Part shown: one piece after another, positions 7,171-15,420 of the stretch
Position numbering within the stretch: position 1 is the stretch's first letter
Layout of the letters: each line of letters opens with the position of its first letter
Assembly: GCF_900105585.1 (NCBI RefSeq)
Contig: NZ_FNRT01000002.1
Span: forward strand, 1,240,001 to 1,304,000
Direction of reading: 5' to 3'
Source: Nocardioides exalbidus
GTDB taxonomy: Bacteria; Actinomycetota; Actinomycetes; Propionibacteriales; Nocardioidaceae
DNA: 64,000 nt
Notes under the pieces: generated by a model
Databases searched by the model: none
What the model saw: only the letters and a program-made list of their open reading frames with translations
What the model was told of the DNA's origin: nothing
Made by a program: the position numbers and the translations under genes

Positions 7171-7680
7171 ATGCAGGTCACCGACGACATCCGCACCGCA
7201 GCCGTGGAGAAGCTCTCCCTCGTGCTGTGGCGTGAGCGCGAGCTCCTCGAGGAGCTCCACTACCGCCTCGAGGTCGAGCAGCTGGTCCTGGCCAGCGGGC
7301 GCACCCGGTGGCTGGCGCACGCGACCCGTGACATCGACTCCCTCCTCGCCACCGTGCGCGAGACCGAGGTGCTGCGTGCGGTCGCCGCCGACGGGGCCGC
7401 TGCCGCCGCGGGGATGAGCTCCAACCCCAGCCTGGCCGCCCTGGCCGAGGCCTGCGGGGAGCCGTGGACGACGATCCTCACCGACCACCGCGACGCCTTC
7501 GTCACCCTCACCAGCGAGATCACCACCCTCGCCGACTCCAACCGCCACCTCATCTCCGCCGGCTACCGCTCGGCGCGGGAGACGCTGCTCGCCCTGGGCG
7601 AGTCCGTGGACGGCTACACCGCCGACGGCGTCGCGACGGCCGAGCCGCTGCGCGCCGGGCTCCTCGACAGGAGCCTGTGA
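7171..7680 (+). CDS. flgN: FlgN-family flagellar chaperone
   Basis: A 169-aa helical protein directly before flgK and flgL, the known partners of the FlgN export chaperone. Features of the family are an N-terminal long helix (LVLWRERELLEELHYRLEVE) and a C-terminal helix with SNRHLISAGYRSARETLLAL. The start ATG at 7171 was chosen over an upstream in-frame start at 7045 because the promoter-like element ends just before it and homology-like sequence begins there. The stop is followed after one base by the flgK GTG. Confidence 0.85.
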   Translation: MQVTDDIRTAAVEKLSLVLWRERELLEELHYRLEVEQLVLASGRTRWLAHATRDIDSLLATVRETEVLRAVAADGAAAAAGMSSNPSLAALAEACGEPWTTILTDHRDAFVTLTSEITTLADSNRHLISAGYRSARETLLALGESVDGYTADGVATAEPLRAGLLDRSL

Positions 7681-7681
7681 G

Positions 7682-9082
7682 GTGGCCGGCACCTTCGGCT
7701 CCGTCAACACCGCGGCCAGCGCCCTGCGCTACCACCAGGCGGTGATGGAGGTCGCGAGCGGCAACATCGCCAACGTCACCACCGACGGCTACGCCCGCCG
7801 CCGGGTCGTCGGGGTGTCGGTCGGCGCCCCGGCCCAGCCGGCCATGTGGAGCCGGTACGACGGTCACGGCGACGGCGTGCGCGTCGGGTCGGTCGACCGG
7901 CTCGTGGACCCGCTGCTCGACTCGCGTGCCCGGCGCGAGCACGGCGCCCAGGCCTCCCTCGACACCCGCGCGGCCGCGCTGGCCCGGGTCGAGGCGTCCC
8001 TCGGGGAGCCCGCCGGCGAGGGCATCTCGAAGGCCATCGCCGCCGTCCGTTCCTCGTGGCACGACCTCGCGAACAACCCCGACTCCCCCGCGCTGCGCGC
8101 GCAGGTGCTCACCAGGTCGCAGGGCCTGGTCGACGCCGTCGCAGCGCAGCGGCGCACCGTGGACTCGGAGGAGTCCGACCAGCGGATGCACCTGCTCAGC
8201 GGGGTCCAGGAGGCCAACACCCTCGCCGCCGACCTCGCCTCGACCAACGAGGCGATCACCGCGGCCCGGCTCTCCGGCAACGACGCCTCGAGCCTGCTGG
8301 ACCAGCGCGACACGATGGCGCTGCGGCTGGCCGAGCTGACCGGTGGCACCGCCGTGGAGAACGGTCACGGCGGCCTCGACGTCACCGTGGGCGGCGTCGC
8401 GCTCGTGACCGGCGGCACGGCCGGCGCGCTGTCGGTCGCGGCCGGGATCAACGCCGACGGCACGGCCGACGGCCTGCCGCTCGCCCTCGCCGTCACGCCC
8501 CCGGGCGGGACCGCGACCGCGGTCAGCGGGCTGGCGGGCGAGATCGGCGGCAGCGCCGTGCTGATCAGCACCACGCTCCCCGCGCTGCGCGCCGGCTTCC
8601 AGGACGTCGCGCAGCAGCTGGCCGACGCGGTCAACACCGTCCACCAGGCCGGGTACGACGCCTCGGGGACGCCCGGGCAGGCGTTCTTCGCCGTCGACCC
8701 GAACGCTCCCGGTGGCCCGCTCGTCCTGCTGGTCCGCGACCCTGCCGAGGTGGCGGCGTCCGGCATCGGCGGCGGCGCCAACCGCGACGGCAGCAACGCC
8801 ACCGCCCTCGCGGCCGCGCTCGCCGCGCCCGAGCGCGGCTACCAGCAGCTCGTGACCACCCTCGGCACCGACGTCGCGTCCATCCGGCGCCTCGCGGCCA
8901 CCCAGCAGAACCTGACCGAGCAGGTCGACGGCTCGCGCGACCAGCTGTCGGGGGTCAACATCGACGAGGAGACCGTGACGATGATGCAGGCCCAGCGCGC
9001 CTACGAGGCGGCCGCGCGGGTGATGACCACCCTCGACTCCGTGCTCGACACGCTCATCAACCGCACCGGGCTGGTGCGCTGA
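7682..9082 (+). CDS. flgK: Flagellar hook-associated protein FlgK (HAP1)
   Basis: Hook-filament junction protein, 466 aa. The N-terminal rod/hook motif reads SGNIANVTTDGYARRRV and the C-terminal signature includes VNIDEETVTMMQAQRAYEAA followed by RVMTTLDSVLDTLINRTG. These coiled ends form the D0 core. The start is GTG at 7682, one base after flgN; the stop TGA overlaps the flgL ATG. The length is near the lower end for FlgK, with a short variable middle. Export through the flagellar type III apparatus is expected, probably with FlgN. Confidence 0.96.
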   Translation: MAGTFGSVNTAASALRYHQAVMEVASGNIANVTTDGYARRRVVGVSVGAPAQPAMWSRYDGHGDGVRVGSVDRLVDPLLDSRARREHGAQASLDTRAAALARVEASLGEPAGEGISKAIAAVRSSWHDLANNPDSPALRAQVLTRSQGLVDAVAAQRRTVDSEESDQRMHLLSGVQEANTLAADLASTNEAITAARLSGNDASSLLDQRDTMALRLAELTGGTAVENGHGGLDVTVGGVALVTGGTAGALSVAAGINADGTADGLPLALAVTPPGGTATAVSGLAGEIGGSAVLISTTLPALRAGFQDVAQQLADAVNTVHQAGYDASGTPGQAFFAVDPNAPGGPLVLLVRDPAEVAASGIGGGANRDGSNATALAAALAAPERGYQQLVTTLGTDVASIRRLAATQQNLTEQVDGSRDQLSGVNIDEETVTMMQAQRAYEAAARVMTTLDSVLDTLINRTGLVR

Positions 9083-9981
9083 TGACCGCCATCGGCAGGG
9101 TCACGCAGACGATGCTGACCGACCGCTCGCTGAGCCGGCTCCAGGGCAGCCTGTCGCGCCTGGGCGAGATCCAGGAGCAGCTGTCGACCGGGCGCGTGCT
9201 CAACCGTGCCTCGGACAACCCGGCCGACGCCTCGTCCGCGATGCGCCTGCGCTCCTCGATCGGCGCCCAGCAGCAGTACGTCCGCAACGCGCAGGACGGC
9301 GTCGGCTGGCTCGACACCCTCGACTCCTCGCTCGGCAGCGCCGGCGACCTGGTGCGCCGGGCGCGCGAGCTCGGCCAGCAAGCGATCAGCGGCGCGGCCG
9401 GCCCCGAGGCCCGCGAGGCGCTCGCCGCCGAGCTGGACCAGGTGCGGGCCGCCCTCGTCACCACCGCCAACGCGCGCTACCTCGACCGGCCGGTCTTCGG
9501 CGGGACGACCGCCGGCTCCGCGGCCTTCGCCGAGAGCGGCGGCACGGTGACCTTCGCGGGCGACACCCACCCGGTCGAGCGTGCCGTCGCGGACGGCGTA
9601 CGGGTGGACGTGTCGGTGGCCGGGCCGTCGGCATTCGGTGCCGACGGCGACAACGTCTTCGACCACCTCAGCGCACTCTCGGCCGCGCTGCGCGCCGGCG
9701 ACCTCGCCGCCGTCCGCACGGGGCTCGACGCCCTCGGGGTCGACGGCAACCGGATCACGGTCGCGCGCGCCGACGTCGGCGCCCGCACCAACCGCGTCGA
9801 GCTGGCGGGCACCCGCGCGGCCGACACCGAGCTCTCGCTCACCAACGCGTTGTCGGAGATCGAGAACGCGGACCTCCCGAGGACGACGGTCGACCTGCAG
9901 ATGCAGGAGGTGGCCTACCAGGCCGCCCTGGCCGCGACCGCCCGTGTGCTTCAACCGAGCCTGATGGACTTTCTGCGATGA
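9082..9981 (+). CDS. flgL: Flagellar hook-associated protein FlgL (HAP3)
   Basis: Second junction protein between hook and filament, 299 aa, flagellin-like at both ends. N-terminal residues include LSTGRVLNRASDNPADASSA and the C-terminus includes LQMQEVAYQAALAATARVLQ and then PSLMDFLR. A longer open frame upstream only shadows flgK; the ATG at 9082 overlaps the flgK stop. The 3' end overlaps the fliW start (ATGA), so fliW is translationally coupled to flgL. Confidence 0.96.
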   Translation: MTAIGRVTQTMLTDRSLSRLQGSLSRLGEIQEQLSTGRVLNRASDNPADASSAMRLRSSIGAQQQYVRNAQDGVGWLDTLDSSLGSAGDLVRRARELGQQAISGAAGPEAREALAAELDQVRAALVTTANARYLDRPVFGGTTAGSAAFAESGGTVTFAGDTHPVERAVADGVRVDVSVAGPSAFGADGDNVFDHLSALSAALRAGDLAAVRTGLDALGVDGNRITVARADVGARTNRVELAGTRAADTELSLTNALSEIENADLPRTTVDLQMQEVAYQAALAATARVLQPSLMDFLR

Positions 9982-10412
9982 TCGCGACGATGGAGACGAC
10001 GACCCCGACGGGCAGCTCGACGGGCACCCCCGAGATCCCCGTGATCGAGATGGTGCAGCCGATGCCCGGCTTCCCCGACCTGGCCCGCTTCGCGCTCGTG
10101 CAGGTGGACGAGACGGGCGTGCTGTGCAGCCTCACCTCGCTGGAGCAGCCGGGCCTGAGGTTCCTCGTGGTGCCTCCCGCGACCTTCTTCCCCGACTACA
10201 CCCCCGAGGTGGAGGAGGACGTCCTCGCCGACCTCGGCTCCACGTCGGCCGACGACCTGGTCGTCCTGTGCGTCCTCACGGCGGGCGAGTCGCTCGCGAG
10301 CACCACGGCCAACCTGGTCGCGCCGGTCGTGCTCGACATCGGCACCCGCCGGGCCGTGCAGGTCGTGCTCGACGACCCGGCCCTCTCGGTCGCCACGCCC
10401 CTGATCGCGTGA
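9978..10412 (+). CDS. fliW: Flagellar assembly factor FliW
   Basis: FliW, 144 aa, binds flagellin and CsrA and releases CsrA inhibition depending on cytoplasmic flagellin level. Family features visible are the segment MPGFPDLARFALVQVDE, the middle part LRFLVVPPATFFPDY, and VVLCVLTAGESLASTTANLV followed by APVVLDIGTRRAVQVVL. The ATG overlaps the flgL stop by four bases. The N-terminal 15 or so residues (Thr-rich) are variable. The adjacent csrA gene and the leader hairpin of fliC complete the circuit. Confidence 0.94.
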   Translation: MIATMETTTPTGSSTGTPEIPVIEMVQPMPGFPDLARFALVQVDETGVLCSLTSLEQPGLRFLVVPPATFFPDYTPEVEEDVLADLGSTSADDLVVLCVLTAGESLASTTANLVAPVVLDIGTRRAVQVVLDDPALSVATPLIA

Positions 10413-10437
10413 GGCGTCGCGCCGGACCCGACTCCGG

Positions 10438-10443
10438 TAGCGT
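10438..10443 (+). promoter_or_regulatory. Candidate -10 element of a leaderless csrA transcript
   Basis: TAGCGT is followed by six bases and then the csrA ATG at 10450. This TANNNT-N6-ATG spacing is typical of leaderless transcripts in actinobacteria. No clear -35 element is visible. No ribosome binding sequence precedes csrA. Confidence 0.45.
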
Positions 10444-10449
10444 TGGCCC

Positions 10450-10692
10450 ATGCTGGTCGTGAGCCGTCGTGCAGGGGAGAGCATCGTCATCGGTGACGAC
10501 ATCACGGTCTCGGTGCTCGAGGTGCGTGGTGACGTGGTCCGGATCGGCATCGACGCGCCACGCTCGATCGCGGTCCACCGCGAGGAGCTGCTCGCCCAGC
10601 TGGCCCGGTCCAACCAGGACGCCGCCTCGCCGGCCGACGACGCCGTCGACTCGCTCGCGAACGCGCTCCGGGACCGCTCGACCGAGGCCTGA
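10450..10692 (+). CDS. csrA: Carbon storage/translational regulator CsrA
   Basis: RNA-binding post-transcriptional regulator, 80 aa. The sequence begins [20 protein letters not shown], with the conserved first beta strand, and has [18 protein letters not shown] containing the RNA-binding strand with its conserved Arg and His near the end of the domain. An extra C-terminal tail of about 20 residues follows. It lies 37 bases after fliW, the known antagonist. Its probable target is the flagellin leader. The 3' end is tail to tail with the response regulator gene, two bases apart. Confidence 0.96.
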   Translation: MLVVSRRAGESIVIGDDITVSVLEVRGDVVRIGIDAPRSIAVHREELLAQLARSNQDAASPADDAVDSLANALRDRSTEA

Positions 10693-10694
10693 GG

Positions 10695-11354
10695 TCAGTC
10701 CCTCCGGCTGCGTCCCAGCTGGGAGGCCAGCACCGCGGCCTGCGTACGACGCTGCACGCCGAGCTTGGCGAGCAGCGAGGTGACGTGGTTCTTCACCGTC
10801 TTCTCCGCGAGGTGGAGCTGCTCACCGATCTGCTTGTTGGTGAGCCCGTCGGTGATCAGGTCGAGGATCTGCGACTCCACCTCGGTGAGCGCCGACAGGC
10901 CCTCCGGGGTCTTGCTCTCCGCACGCATCCGCTCGATCACCCGCACCGCGACGGCCGGGTCGATCAGCGACTGGCCCTGGTGGACGGCCCGGATGCCGTT
11001 GACCAGCGCGCTCTCGTCCACCTGCTTGAGGACGTAGCCGCCGGAGCCGGCGAGGATCGCGTTGAACAGCGCCTCGTCGTCGTCGTAGCTGGTGAGGATG
11101 AGCGCGCGGATCCCCGGGTTCGCCGAGCGCACCTGGCGGCAGACCTCGATGCCGTTGCCGTCCGGCAGCCGCCCGTCGAGCACCGCCACGTCGGGCGCGA
11201 GCCGGAGGATCTCGGGGACCGCGTCGGCCACCGTGCCGGACTCGCCGACCACCTCGAGGTCGGCCTCGAGCTCGAGCACCGCGCGCAGTCCCCGACGCAC
11301 GACGGCGTGGTCGTCGAGCAGGTAGACCCGGATCGGCGACCGGTCGGTCGTCAA
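10695..11354 (-). CDS. NarL/DevR-type response regulator
   Basis: Two-component response regulator, 219 aa from a TTG start that overlaps the upstream stop (TTGA). The receiver domain begins IRVYLLDDHAVVRRGLRAVL with the acidic pair, has the phospho-acceptor Asp near residue 58 (VAVLDGRLPDGNG), and LTSYDDDEALFNAILAG before the conserved Lys. The C-terminal LuxR-type HTH includes SQILDLITDGLTNKQIGEQL and HLAEKTVKNHVTSLLAKLG. DevR/DosR-like by sequence feel. No sensor kinase is adjacent; two kinases lie 5-10 kb away. A longer upstream frame lacks family sequence. Confidence 0.9.
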   Translation of the reverse strand: MTTDRSPIRVYLLDDHAVVRRGLRAVLELEADLEVVGESGTVADAVPEILRLAPDVAVLDGRLPDGNGIEVCRQVRSANPGIRALILTSYDDDEALFNAILAGSGGYVLKQVDESALVNGIRAVHQGQSLIDPAVAVRVIERMRAESKTPEGLSALTEVESQILDLITDGLTNKQIGEQLHLAEKTVKNHVTSLLAKLGVQRRTQAAVLASQLGRSRRD

Positions 11355-11791
11355 GCGCGCTCCAGCAGGAAGAGCGGGATCTCGCGGTCGGTCTTCGTCT
11401 GGTACTCGGCGTAGGTCCCCCACGTCGCGACGGCGTGCTCCCACCAGTCGGCGCGCTCGTCACCGCTGAGCTGGCGGACCGTGTAGGTGTGGGGCTCCGG
11501 GCCGTCCTGCAGCTCGACCTCGGGGTGCGCGACGAAGTTGTAGTACCACTCGGGGTTCTCGGGCGCGCCGCCCTTGGAGGCGACGGCGAGGTAGGAACCG
11601 TCGCGCTCGACCCTCATCACGGGGTTCTTGCGGAGGTTGCCCGACTTCGCACCCACGGACGTGATCACGACGATCGGATAGCTCGTGCCGGGCAGCGTGT
11701 TGGCCTTCTGGCCGCCGCTGGCCTCGTACTCCGCCACCTGGTTGCGGACCCACTCGGACTTGCTCGGGACGTACTCACCTGTCAGTGCCAT
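11351..11791 (-). CDS. Deazaflavin-dependent nitroreductase family protein
   Basis: A 146-aa protein of the F420-binding Ddn-like split beta-barrel family. Visible features are GTSYPIVVITSVGAKSGNLR followed by KNPVMRVERDGSYLAVASKG, then PEWYYNFVAHPEVELQDG, which are the usual cofactor-site strands. Members reduce nitro compounds or quinones with F420H2; the substrate here is unknown. The ATG at 11791 (MALTGEYVPSKSEWV) was preferred because family similarity starts there. The stop overlaps the response-regulator start, suggesting cotranscription. menB is divergent upstream. Confidence 0.87.
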   Translation of the reverse strand: MALTGEYVPSKSEWVRNQVAEYEASGGQKANTLPGTSYPIVVITSVGAKSGNLRKNPVMRVERDGSYLAVASKGGAPENPEWYYNFVAHPEVELQDGPEPHTYTVRQLSGDERADWWEHAVATWGTYAEYQTKTDREIPLFLLERA

Positions 11792-11840
11792 GCCCCCCAC
11801 AACACCACGGGCGGCGGTGATCTTCCAGCGACGGCCCCGA

Positions 11841-11846
11841 TAACCT
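11841..11846 (+). promoter_or_regulatory. Candidate -10 element of a leaderless menB transcript
   Basis: TAACCT is followed by six bases and the menB ATG at 11853. No Shine-Dalgarno sequence is present, so the transcript is probably leaderless. Confidence 0.45.
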
Positions 11847-11852
11847 CGCGAC

Positions 11853-12797
11853 ATGAGTGCGATCGAGGGCGTCAGCGAGATCTTCGACCCCGAGGCCTGG
11901 GACGTGGTGCCCGGCTTCGAGGACCTCACCGACCTGACCTACCACCGCGCCCGCGAGCACGGCACCGTCCGGATCGCCTTCGACCGCCCCGACGTGCTCA
12001 ACGCCTTCCGCCCGCACACGGTCGACGAGCTGCTGGGCGCCCTCGAGCACGCGCGGATGTCGGCCGACGTCGGCTGCGTGATCCTCACGGGCAACGGCCC
12101 GAGCCCGAAGAACGGCAAGTGGTCCTTCTGCTCCGGCGGCGACCAGCGGATCCGGGGCAAGGCCGGCTACCAGTACGAGGACGTCTCCGCCGGCTCCGGC
12201 GACACCGGTGCCGAGGAGCCGAGCCCGATCGACAAGGCCAGGCTCGCCCGCCTCCACATCCTCGAGTGCCAGCGCGTCATCCGCTTCATGCCCAAGGTCG
12301 TCATCTGCGTCGTCCCCGGCTGGGCGGCCGGCGGCGGCCACAGCCTCCACGTCGTCGCCGACCTCACCCTCGCCAGCCGCGAGCACGCCCGCTTCAAGCA
12401 GACCGACGCCGACGTCGGCTCCTTCGACGGCGGCTACGGCTCGGCCTACCTCGCCCGCCAGGTCGGGCAGAAGTTCGCCCGCGAGATCTTCTTCCTCGCC
12501 GACGAGTACGACGCCGAGGAGATGCACCGGATGGGCGCGGTCAACCGCGTCGTCGACCACGCCGACCTCGAGAAGGTCGCCCTCGACTGGGGCCGCAGGA
12601 TCAACGGCAAGTCCCCCACCGCCCAGCGGATGCTCAAGTACTCCTTCAACCTCCTCGACGACGGCCTCGTCGGCCAGCAGCTCTTCGCCGGCGAGACCAC
12701 CCGCCTGGCCTACATGACCGACGAGGCGCAGGAGGGCCGCGACCAGTTCCTCGAGAAGCGCGAGCCCGACTGGTCGCCGTACCCTTGGTATTACTAA
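11853..12797 (+). CDS. menB: 1,4-dihydroxy-2-naphthoyl-CoA synthase MenB
   Basis: Crotonase-fold enzyme of menaquinone synthesis that closes the second ring of o-succinylbenzoyl-CoA. It has 314 aa, normal for actinobacterial MenB. Signatures include IAFDRPDVLNAFRPHTVDEL, then GNGPSPKNGKWSFCSGGDQR, and WAAGGGHSLHVVADLTLASR with the oxyanion-hole glycines; the C-terminus ends in the conserved EKREPDWSPYPWYY. It stands alone here between an F420-type oxidoreductase and an AbiE-like pair; no other men gene is in the window. Confidence 0.96.
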   Translation: MSAIEGVSEIFDPEAWDVVPGFEDLTDLTYHRAREHGTVRIAFDRPDVLNAFRPHTVDELLGALEHARMSADVGCVILTGNGPSPKNGKWSFCSGGDQRIRGKAGYQYEDVSAGSGDTGAEEPSPIDKARLARLHILECQRVIRFMPKVVICVVPGWAAGGGHSLHVVADLTLASREHARFKQTDADVGSFDGGYGSAYLARQVGQKFAREIFFLADEYDAEEMHRMGAVNRVVDHADLEKVALDWGRRINGKSPTAQRMLKYSFNLLDDGLVGQQLFAGETTRLAYMTDEAQEGRDQFLEKREPDWSPYPWYY

Positions 12798-12801
12798 TCC
12801 G

Positions 12802-12835
12802 TTCAGTTTTCCCGAGCGTTCATTTAAAGTGAACG
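12802..12835 (+). promoter_or_regulatory. Leaderless promoter overlapped by a CGTTCA/TGAACG operator (AbiE-like pair)
   Basis: A -35-like TTCAGT (12802-12807), 17 bases, and -10-like TAAAGT (12825-12830) end six bases before the ATG at 12837. A 19-bp near-palindrome with arms CGTTCA (12817-12822) and TGAACG (12830-12835) covers the -10. A further CGTTCA half-site sits at 12800-12805. This layout fits self-repression by the antitoxin. Confidence 0.6.
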
Positions 12836-12836
12836 T

Positions 12837-13850
12837 ATGGAAATGCTGAACACTGAGCAAGAGGTCCTCGAGAGGCTCCTAACGCAGCTCGACGACCTCG
12901 AGCTTCGTGCCGAGTTCCAGGCCCGCGACGACCGGTACCCCGATCACGTCATCACGCTCACGCACGGGCGTTCGAGCGAGCTCTACCACCTCGAGATCAC
13001 CCCGGCAGTGAAGCCGTCCGCCGTCCCCCGGCTGGCGCGCTTTACGGCCCACTCCGAGGCCACGCTCCTCGGCATAGGCTCGGTTGTGACGCCCCCAGTG
13101 GCCTCCATGCTGGGCGAGGCCGGACTGCAGTACGTCGACGTGGCGGGCAACGCCCGGATCAGGTTCGGTGACGTGCGCATCGACGTCCAGGGACGCCGCC
13201 CGGCGAAGGCGCCCAAGCAGCGGCTCGCACCCAGCACCGGCAACCTCTTCAGCGCAGCGCGCGCGCAGGTGATCTTTGCGCTCCTGGAGTGGCCCGACCT
13301 GTGGCGCGAGTCCCAGCGCGCTGTGGCAGACACTGCGGGCGTGTCCGTCGGGCAGGCTCACAGCGCGCTGACGCTGCTCCGCGAGGTCGGCTTCGGGCCG
13401 GGCGGTCACCGTCGTACGACCGACCTACTCGACCAGTGGGTGACCGCGTTTCCCACGGGTCTCGGCGAGAAGATCGTGCTCGCCCGGTTCCGCGGTGAAA
13501 TCGCGGACCTCCGAACTGACGGTGCGGGAGGCCCTGTCTACATGTCCGGCGAGGTTGCCGCGAGTGAGCTCGTCCGACCCCTGTCAGCCGTGCTCTACGT
13601 CGAGGAGCTCGAGTCGAGGATGGTGATCAAGAACAGGTGGCGCTCCGACGGGGATCCCAACATCGTCCTGCGCCGGGCGTTCTGGTCGACTCCGCCCTAC
13701 GAGAACGCTGGACATCACGTGGGCCCCGGATTCCGCAGCGCGCCCGCGGTGCTCGTCTTCGCCGACCTTGTCACCCATGACGACCCGCGCGTGCGGGCGT
13801 CGGCGGAGGAGTGGAGGCAGCGCATTGCTGGACCTGACCGCCATTCCTGA
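12837..13850 (+). CDS. AbiEi-like antitoxin/transcriptional regulator of a type IV toxin-antitoxin system
   Basis: A 337-aa protein. Residues about 20-120 resemble the AbiEi_2 (COG4861) regulator family, with the hallmark LQYVDVAGNARIRFGDVRID; a winged-helix-like stretch follows (RAVADTAGVSVGQAHSALTL, LLREVGF). The C-terminal third is of unknown function. AbiEi proteins repress their own promoter and neutralise the adjacent nucleotidyltransferase. Two in-frame ATGs (12837, 12843) are near the predicted transcript start, so translation is probably leaderless. Base composition around the start is more AT-rich than neighbours, suggesting acquisition. Confidence 0.75.
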   Translation: MEMLNTEQEVLERLLTQLDDLELRAEFQARDDRYPDHVITLTHGRSSELYHLEITPAVKPSAVPRLARFTAHSEATLLGIGSVVTPPVASMLGEAGLQYVDVAGNARIRFGDVRIDVQGRRPAKAPKQRLAPSTGNLFSAARAQVIFALLEWPDLWRESQRAVADTAGVSVGQAHSALTLLREVGFGPGGHRRTTDLLDQWVTAFPTGLGEKIVLARFRGEIADLRTDGAGGPVYMSGEVAASELVRPLSAVLYVEELESRMVIKNRWRSDGDPNIVLRRAFWSTPPYENAGHHVGPGFRSAPAVLVFADLVTHDDPRVRASAEEWRQRIAGPDRHS

Positions 13851-14664
13851 GGGGCATCTGGACTTGGTGCGCGTCGTGGTGGAGGAGGTGCTCAAGCACG
13901 CTCCCGACCTCGCGACCGACGACATAATGCTCGTCGGAGCATGGTGCCGGGACACGATGCACGTCGCCCTCGGCCACACGATCGACACGCGTATCACCCA
14001 CGACGTCGACCTCGCGCTGGGCCTGCGTGAGTGGGCGACCTTCGACACGCTCGCCGCGGCGTTCGACCCCGCGGGTTCGTCGGGAGTTTGCTTCCGGATC
14101 GGCGGGGCGAAGGTCGATCTACTGCCCTTCGGCTCTGTCGAGTCGCCCAAGGGCGAGGTAGTGCCGCCCACCCGCGAGGAGCGACTGAGCGTCTGGGCCT
14201 TCGAGGAGATCCACCAGCACTCCGTCCCGCTCCGGCTCGGCGAGGGGGTCGTCGTCCGGATGCCGACGGTGCCCGGCTACGCCGCCGTCAAGCTCGCCGC
14301 CTGGCTGGACCGCTCCGAGTGGCTGGAGCCGAAGGACGCCATGGACTTGGCGCTTGCGGCGTACTGGTACGCGCAGTCGACTCAGGTAGAGGACCTTCTC
14401 TACGACACACACTCGGATCTGCTCGAGGCCGAGGAGTTCGACGTCGCTCGAAGTGCGACCAGGCTCCTTGGCCGCGAGATCGTCGACCTGATCGGACCCG
14501 CCCGTCGGGACGAAGTGCTCTCGCGCTGGCCGGGGGACGTCGACCAGCTGATCACCAACTTCGCGCCGGGCGCCGGCACCGGGTGGCCCGGACCGGCCGG
14601 TCGGCGGCGCCAGGTCGTGGACGCGCTCACGCGCGGCCTGTTGGATGACAGGGTGCACCCATGA
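13825..14664 (+). CDS. AbiEii-like nucleotidyltransferase toxin
   Basis: A 279-aa protein of the predicted nucleotidyltransferase family linked with AbiEi_2 regulators. It has the active-site pattern: MLVGAWCRDTMHVALGH (G/A-rich turn) and then RITHDVDLALGL with the D-x-D metal-binding pair. Later comes the Lys in YAAVKLAAWLDRS, as in AbiEii. The start chosen is TTG at 13825, seven bases after GTGGAGG; an in-frame ATG at 13768 lies deep within the antitoxin gene. It overlaps the antitoxin by 26 bases and overlaps the sirtuin start. Toxicity is inferred. Confidence 0.75.
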   Translation: MLDLTAIPEGHLDLVRVVVEEVLKHAPDLATDDIMLVGAWCRDTMHVALGHTIDTRITHDVDLALGLREWATFDTLAAAFDPAGSSGVCFRIGGAKVDLLPFGSVESPKGEVVPPTREERLSVWAFEEIHQHSVPLRLGEGVVVRMPTVPGYAAVKLAAWLDRSEWLEPKDAMDLALAAYWYAQSTQVEDLLYDTHSDLLEAEEFDVARSATRLLGREIVDLIGPARRDEVLSRWPGDVDQLITNFAPGAGTGWPGPAGRRRQVVDALTRGLLDDRVHP

Positions 14665-15347
14665 AGGTCGTCGTCCTCACCGGAGCCGGGATCTCGGCGG
14701 AGAGCGGGCTGTCGACGTTCCGCGACTCGGGCGGGTTGTGGGAGGGGCACGACCCGATGCAGGTCGCGACCCCGGAGGCGTACGCCGACGACCCGGGGCT
14801 GGTGCAGAGGTTCTACGACGCGAGGCGGGCGGCGCTCGACACGGTCGAGCCGAACGCGGCGCACCACGCCCTGGCCCGGTTGGAGGAGGCGCTGGGCGAC
14901 GACCTGCTGGTCGTCACGCAGAACGTCGACGACCTCCACGAGCGGGCCGGTTCGCGCCGGGTGCACCACATCCACGGCCGGCTCCGGTCGGCGTGGTGCC
15001 GCGCCTGCGGCGTACGCCACGAGTGGGACGGGCCGCTGGCCGACACCCCGCCGTGCCCGGCCTGCGGGGCACGCGCGCTGCGGCCCGACATCGTGTGGTT
15101 CGGCGAGATCCCCTACGGCATGGACCTGGTCGAGCAGGCGCTGTGGGAGTGCGACCTGTTCGTCTCGATCGGGACGTCCGGCCTGGTCTACCCGGCCGCC
15201 GCCTTCGTCCACTGGGCTCGCGGGGCGACCCTCGAGCTCAACCTCGAGCCGAGCGCCGGGGCCACCGACTTCGCCGAGTCGCGCCAGGGACCGGCGAGCG
15301 AGCTCGTGCCGGCCTGGGTCGACCAGGTCGTGGGCCTACTTCGGTAG
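14661..15347 (+). CDS. cobB: NAD-dependent protein deacylase, sirtuin (SIRT5/CobB class)
   Basis: Sirtuin, 228 aa, removes acyl groups from lysines using NAD+. Visible: GAGISAESGLSTFRDSGGLW for NAD binding, TQNVDDLHERAG, the catalytic His near residue 104 (HIHGRL), and zinc ligands CRAC and CPAC near residues 113-136. The FYDARR motif near residue 51 supplies Tyr and Arg spaced Y-x-x-R, the pair that binds negatively charged acyl groups, so desuccinylation or demalonylation is likely. The ATG overlaps the preceding nucleotidyltransferase stop (ATGA). Confidence 0.95.
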   Translation: MKVVVLTGAGISAESGLSTFRDSGGLWEGHDPMQVATPEAYADDPGLVQRFYDARRAALDTVEPNAAHHALARLEEALGDDLLVVTQNVDDLHERAGSRRVHHIHGRLRSAWCRACGVRHEWDGPLADTPPCPACGARALRPDIVWFGEIPYGMDLVEQALWECDLFVSIGTSGLVYPAAAFVHWARGATLELNLEPSAGATDFAESRQGPASELVPAWVDQVVGLLR

Positions 15348-15420
15348 GGAGTTGCCCCAAACCCCCGACCGACCGGGTCGTCCCGTGGTGGGATCACTGG
15401 CCGGAGGTCGAGGGAGGAAC

